A stretch of DNA of 5,678 nucleotides from an uncultured Solobacterium sp. (GTDB lineage Bacteria > Bacillota_I > Bacilli_A > Erysipelotrichales > Erysipelotrichaceae). Positions 1 through 5,678 of the stretch are shown one piece after another. Both the position numbers and the translations under genes were made by a program. Under the pieces are notes generated by a model, which had not been told where the DNA came from, made no database searches, and was given only the letters and a program-made list of their open reading frames with translations. The DNA is taken from contig CALBKL010000106.1 in the NCBI GenBank assembly GCA_937895985.1, forward strand, positions 1 through 5,678, given 5' to 3'. Position 1 is the first letter of the stretch. Every line of letters begins with the position of its first letter.

Positions 1-25
1 CTATATCGCTATAGATTCTTATTGT

Positions 26-2620
26 TTATTTTGCATCCTTTGCGGCAGTAGCGTCTGGATCGTAATAACCAGCATCCGTACAGATTGTTTCGGACTTCTT
101 ACCACCACTTGTCACAAAGTATCCACAGGCTTTGATATTGCCTTTAAAGTACTCAGGCAAACCTGCATACATGTTTGTCTTACTTGTTACAGATGTAATA
201 TAGACATCGTTTTGATATAAGTCTGCATAGAACTTTCCGTTTGCGGATGTCTGTAAAAAACTATTGTATGCTAAGCAAGCTCCATATTTAGAGATGTTAT
301 TGTAGTTATCCTTTAAGGATATATTACGACTACCTGAACAACTATCTTGTGTTAACCAGTTGATATAAACAATACCATTGGAAATAGATGCATTGAGTCC
401 TGCTAAGTAACTGTTGTTGTTACGATAAGAACTTGTGTATTGTGTAGGTGTGTAATTTAAACCAGTAGAAGATACTTGGGAAGTGATTGTCTTACCACCA
501 TAATTAGCTCCATCATTTGCGACATGTGGATATGTACCATAAAGGTAAGTTATATCCTGTACATCACTTGGTTGTGACACACCCCAAATTGTATCTGGAG
601 AGATATAGGATTCTATATCTAACATGTGACGATTAATTTGTCCTGGTGTATTCCAGTCTCTCCAAGTAGGGAAGTATGTCATTTCACCATCGATTGCTTG
701 GTCGAATCCATACCATACAGCATTGGTGTATTGAGATGTACTAGCGACCATCCACTTATCTTTCGCTGCACCACTTGGGATACCATATTGTAATCCATCA
801 TTACCCCAGTCAGTTGTACCTGTTTTTGCGTAAACTGGATAACCACTTTGTAATATCTGCATGTGGTTGTAATACTTGTTTTGATTTACGTTATTTTCCA
901 TTAACTGGTCTACAAGATATGCACTACCAGATGAAAGTGCACGAATATTCTGGTTTTGTGGTTCATATACATTGCCATCATCTGTTTGAATACGACGGAT
1001 TGTATGTGGTTCGTTATAAACACCTAGATTGACTAGCATTGCGTGTGCAGCAGCCATCTCAGCAACGGAAGCTGTAAAGTCATTACCGCCAATTGCAAAG
1101 GATAAGTGATAGTTGCTGTATTTGATCTGTGAGAAGCCAATCTTCTTTAAGTAATCAACAATTGCGTCTGAACCAATTTTTGCTGTAACTTTCTCCAATG
1201 TTTGAATGGCAGGAGTATTTAAGGAGTTAGCCATTGCGTCCTTAATCGTAACATCACCCTCATACTTACCGTTATAGTTTACTAATACGCGTTGTTCGGC
1301 TGGGTAGGTAATTGGTTTATCAATCAAGACTTCATCCAAGGAGTATCCCAAATATTCAAATGCAAGAGCATACTCCAATACTGGTTTAATACTAGAACCT
1401 GGCTGTTTGTATTGTTGTAGGGCACGATTTAACAATCGTGATCCACCATCGCCACCATAGTTTCTACCACCACCAACGCCAACGATTTCACCATTCTTGT
1501 TGTTGAGGGTAATCATTGCTAGCTGCACTAGGTCACTTTCAAAGTCGACAACTTCACCATTTTGAATCGCTTCAATTTCAGTTTGGATTGTTGGATCTAA
1601 AGCAGTATAGATAGACATACCAGTAGATAATGGGTCAAGTCCTGTCATGCGTTGCACTTCATCTAATACAACATCCAAGTAAGATGCGTAGCGTGTATTC
1701 CCAGTATTGAAGTTGGATTTACCCACAAGTGTATCTTCCACTTTAATGGATTTTGCTAGAGCGCATTCTTCACCTGTGATGTAGCCATGATATTGCATCA
1801 GGTCTAGAACGTTATTTCGACGTTGTGTGGCATAGTCTAAGTAGTTATATGGGTTATAGGTATTTGGTAAATTGATAATACCGGCAAGTAGCGCAGATTC
1901 CGCAAGTGTAAGTTGACTTGCATTTTTGCCATAGTAGTATTGAGCTGCTTTTTGTACACCACGGATACGATCACCAAAGTTTAATTTATTTACATATAAC
2001 TCAAAGATTTCTCGCTTGCTGAGTTGCTTTTCTAATTGCATACTCAGAACAATCTGCTGTGCTTTGTAGGAAAGGGTAGCAGAGCGCTCTGTACTGTTAT
2101 CGCCATCTTCGATGGAGAAGTAAGTATTCTTAACTAACTGCATCGTAAATGTAGAACCACCTTGTGTATTATGATGTAAAACGGTTTCTAGTATAGACTT
2201 CGTAAAACGTGGTATATCAAATCCATTGTGTTCGAAGAAACGTGAATCCTCAACAGATAAGAATGCATCAATTAAGGATTCTGGCATTTGTTCGTAAGGA
2301 ATATTTTCACGATAGTAGGTACCGATTTCCGTTAGTAGTGTACCGTTACCATCATAGATTTTTGAGGATTCTGTACTAATTAAATCATCTACGTTTAACG
2401 TTGGCATTCCTTTTAACAGTTTATTAGCATAACGTACGGCATAGATGCCACCAACGACATAAATACTGACTACCAAAACCATAAATACAGTCAAAATCTT
2501 CTGCCAACGTAATTTACGTATGTATTGTTTTCGTAATTTTTCGCGCTGCTTTTCATCTGGCTGTTCTACTTTTTCCGGATGATCAAAGTCAGGCAAAAAT
2601 GACTTTTTCTTTTGTGCCAT
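26..2620 (-). CDS. Class A penicillin-binding protein (bifunctional transglycosylase/transpeptidase, PBP1a type)
   Basis: This 864-residue membrane enzyme should polymerise lipid II into glycan strands and crosslink the peptide stems outside the membrane. A lysine-rich cytoplasmic tail (residues 1-40) precedes one transmembrane anchor (about 41-65). The GT51 domain (about 85-265) shows the catalytic-Glu motif with E124, D125, F128, H131 and G133, then GGST at 154-157 with QLVKN at 161-165, and E204 before NKLNFG (211-216). The transpeptidase domain (about 365-650) has SSIK at 409-412 (nucleophile S409), SLN at 466-468 and KTGT at 599-602. All three penicillin-binding motifs are intact, so both activities are expected. 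After the catalytic domain come about 200 further residues, rich in Ser, Asn and Tyr, ending in a region with four cysteines (761, 782, 832, 847). The ATG at 2620 has GGAGG four bases upstream, a slightly short spacing. It follows the degV-family gene by 14 bases and is probably cotranscribed with it. The family call is firm; the exact paralogue (pbpA, ponA or pbpF) cannot be assigned. Confidence 0.96.
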   Translation of the reverse strand: MAQKKKSFLPDFDHPEKVEQPDEKQREKLRKQYIRKLRWQKILTVFMVLVVSIYVVGGIYAVRYANKLLKGMPTLNVDDLISTESSKIYDGNGTLLTEIGTYYRENIPYEQMPESLIDAFLSVEDSRFFEHNGFDIPRFTKSILETVLHHNTQGGSTFTMQLVKNTYFSIEDGDNSTERSATLSYKAQQIVLSMQLEKQLSKREIFELYVNKLNFGDRIRGVQKAAQYYYGKNASQLTLAESALLAGIINLPNTYNPYNYLDYATQRRNNVLDLMQYHGYITGEECALAKSIKVEDTLVGKSNFNTGNTRYASYLDVVLDEVQRMTGLDPLSTGMSIYTALDPTIQTEIEAIQNGEVVDFESDLVQLAMITLNNKNGEIVGVGGGRNYGGDGGSRLLNRALQQYKQPGSSIKPVLEYALAFEYLGYSLDEVLIDKPITYPAEQRVLVNYNGKYEGDVTIKDAMANSLNTPAIQTLEKVTAKIGSDAIVDYLKKIGFSQIKYSNYHLSFAIGGNDFTASVAEMAAAHAMLVNLGVYNEPHTIRRIQTDDGNVYEPQNQNIRALSSGSAYLVDQLMENNVNQNKYYNHMQILQSGYPVYAKTGTTDWGNDGLQYGIPSGAAKDKWMVASTSQYTNAVWYGFDQAIDGEMTYFPTWRDWNTPGQINRHMLDIESYISPDTIWGVSQPSDVQDITYLYGTYPHVANDGANYGGKTITSQVSSTGLNYTPTQYTSSYRNNNSYLAGLNASISNGIVYINWLTQDSCSGSRNISLKDNYNNISKYGACLAYNSFLQTSANGKFYADLYQNDVYITSVTSKTNMYAGLPEYFKGNIKACGYFVTSGGKKSETICTDAGYYDPDATAAKDAK
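29..478 (-). other. Extra C-terminal extracellular region of the PBP with four cysteines
   Basis: Residues about 715-864 lie beyond the recognisable transpeptidase fold. The first part (about 715-745) is Ser/Thr/Asn/Tyr-rich and looks like a linker. Residues about 746-850 alternate hydrophobic and polar positions as in a beta-sandwich: a segment near 749-755 (GIVYINW) resembles the opening strand of Fn3-like domains, and one near 831-847 resembles a closing strand. Cysteines at 761, 782, 832 and 847 could form two disulfides. The only other cysteine in the protein is C286. The Fn3-like comparison is inference from strand pattern; I cannot assign a named domain. The protein ends in a short Ala/Asp/Lys tail. 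Confidence 0.5.
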
Positions 2621-2634
2621 AGAACCTCCATTTC

Positions 2635-3483
2635 TTAGCAGGTTTTAAAATATTGAATTGCAATACAACCAATACCAGTATGTACCGCAATTGCATTAGG
2701 TAATTCAATGACCTGAATCTTTGCGCTAGGGAAGCGCTCTGATATTGTATGGTATAGATTCATTGCCTCAGAAATATTTGCGACATGTGCAATTGTGATG
2801 AGTGTATTCTCATCTGGGTTATCTTTTGCAATTTCATCTACCGCTGTGCTAAGCGCTTTGCGGAAAGTTCGAACTTTTGTTAGAGTATCAACTTTACCTG
2901 CAGTTTTTTTGTTGATTTGTAAAACTGGGATAATCTTTAAAAGTTGTCCTAGTTTTGCTGCAAGAGGTGTCATACGACCTCCGCGAATAAACTGTTCCAA
3001 AGTCTCTGGGACAAGTAATGTATTTGTGGAGTTGATAATATTTTCAACTAAGATTTGAATTTCGAGATGAGACTTTCCTTCGTCATACCACTTCTTAATA
3101 TTTGTAATCAGATAATCTTGTACAACCGCTGTAACATAAGTATCAATACAAATAATCTTAATATCTAAACTATTCGCAATTGCGGTCATTGTGCTGATTG
3201 TGCCAGAAAGTCCATTACAAATAGGTACGGCGATGATTAACTCAACACCTTGTTCCTTGAGACTCTCAAAACATTCTTCAATAATACCTGCAGATGGTTG
3301 GGAAGTTGTCAGAACTTTTCCTTCCTTCATCAAGCGAATACAGTCATTTCGATTCAATGTTTCCATGTCTTGATATGTTGTATCATCTACGCTGATTTGC
3401 AATGGAAGACTAATAATTCCTTGTTCTGCGTATTCGTGAATAGATTTTCCAGTACCACTATCTGTAACAAATGCAACTTTCAT
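2635..3483 (-). CDS. DegV family protein (fatty-acid-binding, FakB-like)
   Basis: This 282-residue cytosolic protein has the usual length and both lobes of the DegV fold. Members bind one fatty acid, and characterised FakB proteins present it to the kinase FakA to make acyl-phosphate for phospholipid synthesis. Visible family motifs are the N-terminal strand ending in TDS (7-9), TSQPS (60-64), GLSGT (91-95), the RGGR turn (167-170), LGQLLKIIPVL (178-188) and HTGIG (268-272). T60, S93 and H268 fall where FakB proteins contact the fatty-acid carboxylate. After TDS the sequence is GTGK instead of the commoner STSDL-like run. The ATG at 3483 is chosen because GAGGT sits eight bases upstream and the protein then opens exactly at the family's first strand. 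A GTG at 3498 in the same frame would add five residues but lies inside the SD. It is first in a probable operon with the PBP gene. No FakA partner is present here, so the lipid role is inferred from the family. Confidence 0.93.
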   Translation of the reverse strand: MKVAFVTDSGTGKSIHEYAEQGIISLPLQISVDDTTYQDMETLNRNDCIRLMKEGKVLTTSQPSAGIIEECFESLKEQGVELIIAVPICNGLSGTISTMTAIANSLDIKIICIDTYVTAVVQDYLITNIKKWYDEGKSHLEIQILVENIINSTNTLLVPETLEQFIRGGRMTPLAAKLGQLLKIIPVLQINKKTAGKVDTLTKVRTFRKALSTAVDEIAKDNPDENTLITIAHVANISEAMNLYHTISERFPSAKIQVIELPNAIAVHTGIGCIAIQYFKTC

Positions 3484-3491
3484 ACTGATTG

Positions 3492-3500
3492 ACCTCACTT
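3492..3500 (-). promoter_or_regulatory. Ribosome binding site that decides the DegV-family start
   Basis: On the minus strand the bases read AAGTGAGGT, then eight bases, then ATG at 3483. The GAGGT core is well placed for that ATG. The GTG at 3498, the longest possible start in this frame, is itself part of this SD and has no SD of its own, so the shorter protein is preferred. Confidence 0.75.
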
Positions 3501-3504
3501 TTAA

Positions 3505-3517
3505 AAATGTATCATTT
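3505..3517. repeat. Short inverted repeat at the expected start of the DegV-family transcript
   Basis: AAATG and CATTT arms of five bases are separated by three bases. The dyad lies between the minus-strand -10 and the SD, over the predicted transcription start, a position where a repressor could act. In such AT-rich DNA a repeat this short can occur by chance. Confidence 0.25.
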
Positions 3518-3520
3518 AAT

Positions 3521-3550
3521 ATTATATCGCAGTTTCGTCTCTTTTTTTAA
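3521..3550 (-). promoter_or_regulatory. Candidate sigma-A promoter for the degV-family/PBP operon
   Basis: On the minus strand a perfect TATAAT lies at 3526-3521, preceded after 18 bases by TTAAAA (3550-3545), which matches TTGACA at four of six positions. Transcription would begin near 3514, giving a leader of about 30 bases that carries the SD. The region is AT-rich, so the -35 match alone is weak; the perfect -10 and the sensible leader length support the call. Confidence 0.6.
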
Positions 3551-3552
3551 TT

Positions 3553-3584
3553 TTAATGACAACATTAACTTTTCCCTTAAGTTA
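3553..3584. repeat. Two overlapping inverted repeats in the divergent promoter region
   Basis: TTAATG (3553-3558) and CATTAA (3563-3568) form a perfect six-base dyad with a four-base spacer. TAACTT (3566-3571) and AAGTTA (3579-3584) form a second, with a seven-base spacer. The two share bases 3566-3568. The pair fills the space between the minus-strand -35 candidate (3545-3550) and the plus-strand -35 candidate (3586-3591). They could be operators for either direction. No named regulator consensus was recognised, and AT-rich background makes chance possible. Confidence 0.35.
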
Positions 3585-3585
3585 T

Positions 3586-3614
3586 TTCTTATTAGTATCG
3601 CCATAAGGTATAAT
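3586..3614 (+). promoter_or_regulatory. Candidate dnaE promoter immediately before the start codon
   Basis: A consensus TATAAT at 3609-3614 is preceded after 17 bases by TTCTTA (3586-3591), a weak three-of-six -35 match. With the usual distance from -10 to start site, transcription would begin at or within a base or two of the A of the dnaE ATG at 3621, making the mRNA leaderless. The alternative is that this TATAAT is chance and transcription starts further upstream, for example from ATGACA (3556-3561, five of six) with a poor -10, TAAGTT (3578-3583). Confidence 0.5.
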
Positions 3615-3620
3615 AGTAAT

Positions 3621-5678
3621 ATGACTACACATCTATTTGTACGTAGCTGCTACACATTACTGGATAGCACAATTCGTATTCCAGAGCTTGTTTCAACAGC
3701 GAAAAAATATGGATATCAAAGTGTCGCTTTGACCGATCATCATGTGATGCATGGCATTGCGCGTTTTCTGCATGAATGCAAGAAAGAGGGAATCCACCCG
3801 ATAATTGGATTAGAAGTTGATGTTTTCTATCACGAACAGAAAGTTCCATTTTTATTGCTTGCAAAAAATAATAAAGGCTATACAAACTTGATAAAGCTAT
3901 CTTCTATATTATGCGATGGTAGAGAGTATGCCACATATGAAGAACTGCTTCAATACTGTGAACATAATTTCCTCATTGTATATGGTGAAGGTGGATATTT
4001 TGACGCGGAACTGATCAGTGAAGATCGTACTGGAATCACACAGAAATTAGCACAGATGAAATCAGAATTACCTTCTTTTGATATTGCAATTTCATACGAG
4101 GAAACATCTTTATGGCGCTCTAAGAATGCTTTGTTAAAAGCACTGGCAAATGCACAAGGAATTCATACAGTTGCTGTAAATAAAATCTATTATCTTGGTC
4201 AAAAAGATTATGAAACATTAAAGGTATTATCAGCCATCAAGCAGGGTACAACCTTACGAGATAAGAATGTGACCCCAATTACAGGAAGATATTTTTTATC
4301 AATTCCTGAAATGGAAAAAATCTATGATGCGGATGACTTACAAAGAGCCGATGAAATCGCTAGTGAATGTCATTGTGATGGAAATCTAGAAAAGACAGGT
4401 ATACCTGTATATCCATTAAAAGATGGTATTACTGCAGAACAATACTTACCGCAATTATGTCTTGCGGGATTGAAAAAACGTTTGAATGGTGATTTAAAAC
4501 CAGTGTATGTCGAACGTTTAAAGCATGAATTGCAGGTCATTCATCAGATGGGCTTTGAAGACTATTTCCTTATTGTCTATGACTTTATTCGTTATGGAAG
4601 ACAAAAGGGAATTTATATTGGACCTGGAAGAGGTAGCGCTGCTGGTTCTTTGGTTGCGTATTGTTTGGGGATAACAATGGTAGACCCTTTACAATATAAT
4701 CTATTATTTGAACGGTTTTTAAACGCAGAACGTGTATCGATGCCAGATATCGATACAGATATTCCGGATATTCATCGCCAAGAAATTATTGATTATGTAT
4801 ATCAAAAGTATGGTGAACAACATATTGCCAACATCATTACATTTGATACTTTAGCAGCACGCGCTGTCTTACGTGATGTTGGTAAAGCGATGGATATTTC
4901 GAAGCGTGAGATTGATATGATTGTTGGTTTGATTCCACAGACACCAAAGATTACGCTTGAGAAAGCGTATGAACAAAAAGAAAAATTACGTGTATTACTC
5001 AATGCAAGTCCTCAATTAATGAACTATTTTAATATGGCAAAGCAGATAGAAGGACTTCCAAAAAATAAGAGTATTCATGCGGCTGGTATTGTCATGTCAG
5101 GAAAGCCGATTGAAGAAATCATTCCAACAATACAAATGTCGGAAGGTATGAAAACAACGCAGTTTGTTGGAAATTACTTAGAGGAAAGAGGTCTAATTAA
5201 GATGGATTTCCTTGGGCTTAAGAATCTGACAACGATTGATGAAATTGTACAGATGATTCATAAGAATAATCCAGATTTTCATATTTTATCGATTCCGTTA
5301 AATGACGCAAGAACATATCGTTTATTTGCACAAGCAGATACAATTGGAGTTTTCCAGTTTGAGTCGGATGGCATGCGTAATTTATTGCGGAAGATGAAAC
5401 CAACATGTTTTGAGGATATTATTGCGGCTTTAGCGCTTTTTAGACCGGGTCCAAAAGATCAGATCAATGTTTATTTGGAAGGTAGAAAGAATCCATCGTC
5501 GGTTGTATATCCATCGAAGGAATTAGAACCGATTTTAAAGGAAACCTATGGTGTTACAATCTATCAGGAACAAGTCATGTTGATGGCGCAGATTGCGGCG
5601 AAGTTTTCATTAGTGAAAGCAGATATTCTTCGTAAGGCTATTTCGAAAAAGAATGAAGAAGAATTAGCAGGACTAAGA
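3621..5678 (+). CDS. dnaE: DNA polymerase III alpha subunit, DnaE (Bacillus-type), 3' end beyond the window
   Basis: DnaE is a C-family DNA polymerase; in Firmicutes that also have PolC it extends primers, mainly on the lagging strand. The 686 codons seen hold the PHP domain (about 1-210) and most of the palm, thumb and fingers; roughly a third of a typical 1000-1150-residue protein, including the clamp-binding and OB-fold parts, is missing. Diagnostic motifs are GPGRGSAAGS (334-343), PDIDTD (375-380) with catalytic D378 and D380, HAAG (486-489), MDFLGLKNL (528-536) with the third catalytic aspartate D529, GVFQFES (576-582), RPGP (608-611) and YQEQVM (648-653). The polymerase active site looks intact. 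PHP metal ligands are mostly replaced: F6 and R8 stand in the HxH motif, and K188 and Y190 in the final DxH motif. The start fits the family, whose conserved HLxV strand begins at residue 4. Only a weak AAGG, 12 bases before the ATG, could serve as SD. No frameshift was seen. Confidence 0.96.
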   Translation, partial: MTTHLFVRSCYTLLDSTIRIPELVSTAKKYGYQSVALTDHHVMHGIARFLHECKKEGIHPIIGLEVDVFYHEQKVPFLLLAKNNKGYTNLIKLSSILCDGREYATYEELLQYCEHNFLIVYGEGGYFDAELISEDRTGITQKLAQMKSELPSFDIAISYEETSLWRSKNALLKALANAQGIHTVAVNKIYYLGQKDYETLKVLSAIKQGTTLRDKNVTPITGRYFLSIPEMEKIYDADDLQRADEIASECHCDGNLEKTGIPVYPLKDGITAEQYLPQLCLAGLKKRLNGDLKPVYVERLKHELQVIHQMGFEDYFLIVYDFIRYGRQKGIYIGPGRGSAAGSLVAYCLGITMVDPLQYNLLFERFLNAERVSMPDIDTDIPDIHRQEIIDYVYQKYGEQHIANIITFDTLAARAVLRDVGKAMDISKREIDMIVGLIPQTPKITLEKAYEQKEKLRVLLNASPQLMNYFNMAKQIEGLPKNKSIHAAGIVMSGKPIEEIIPTIQMSEGMKTTQFVGNYLEERGLIKMDFLGLKNLTTIDEIVQMIHKNNPDFHILSIPLNDARTYRLFAQADTIGVFQFESDGMRNLLRKMKPTCFEDIIAALALFRPGPKDQINVYLEGRKNPSSVVYPSKELEPILKETYGVTIYQEQVMLMAQIAAKFSLVKADILRKAISKKNEEELAGLR

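Noticed and set aside
1..14. CTATA-TCGC-TATAG hairpin after the PBP stop, as a terminator
   Set aside because: The stem is only five bases, almost all A-T, and no T-run follows on the minus strand within the window. The DNA beyond position 1 is needed.
775..1032. Open frame of 85 codons on the plus strand
   Set aside because: It lies wholly antisense within the conserved transpeptidase domain of the PBP, has no recognisable domain, and is best explained as a shadow frame.
2795..3492. Three plus-strand open frames of 60-87 codons opposite the DegV-family gene
   Set aside because: They overlap one another and a gene with clear family motifs; their translations show no domain.
3484..3498. GTG start at 3498 giving a 287-residue DegV protein
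   Set aside because: The GTG is part of the SD serving the ATG at 3483, and the extra residues (MRSIS) have no counterpart in the family.
3484..3620. Riboswitch or small RNA in the divergent spacer
   Set aside because: Only 137 bases, very AT-rich, with short dyads and no conserved aptamer core or strong hairpin followed by a T-run.
3625..3885. Minus-strand open frame of 86 codons opposite the start of dnaE
   Set aside because: It is antisense to the PHP domain. Its translation is His/Ser/Cys-rich without a domain, as expected for a shadow frame.
4802..5406. Two minus-strand open frames of 62-66 codons inside dnaE
   Set aside because: Both are antisense to highly conserved polymerase motifs and have no features of their own.

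Overview
The window reads as an ordinary chromosomal segment of a low-GC Firmicutes-type bacterium. Three long genes are AT-rich at third codon positions, carry Gram-positive-type Shine-Dalgarno sites, and encode a class A penicillin-binding protein, a DegV-family protein and a Bacillus-type DnaE. The style of the proteins (divergent short DnaE, DegV with a 'TDSGTGKS' opening) would fit the Erysipelotrichales or neighbouring Bacillota. That placement is inference from general resemblance, not from a search. No mobile element, CRISPR array, tRNA or rRNA was seen.

Layout. On the minus strand, reading right to left, a DegV-family fatty-acid-binding protein gene (start at 3483, stop at 2635) is followed after 14 bases by a large bifunctional peptidoglycan synthase gene (start at 2620, stop at 26). 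The short gap, the good SD between them and the absence of a terminator indicate one transcript. On the plus strand, a DNA polymerase III alpha subunit gene (dnaE) starts at 3621 and runs off the right edge after 686 codons, without its stop. The 137-base divergent space (3484-3620) holds a promoter candidate for each direction and three short inverted repeats.

How the genes relate. The minus-strand pair concerns the cell envelope: DegV/FakB-type proteins present fatty acids to a kinase for phospholipid synthesis, and the PBP polymerises and crosslinks the wall. dnaE is replication housekeeping. Sharing a divergent promoter region does not by itself show a functional link.

The most notable points are four. 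dnaE has a consensus TATAAT only 6 bases before its ATG and only a distant, weak SD, so its mRNA may be leaderless. The DnaE PHP domain has lost most of its metal ligands. The PBP carries an extra C-terminal region with four cysteines. Overlapping dyads lie just upstream of the dnaE promoter candidate. I see no convincing undescribed system; the region is mostly core genes with a few checkable oddities.
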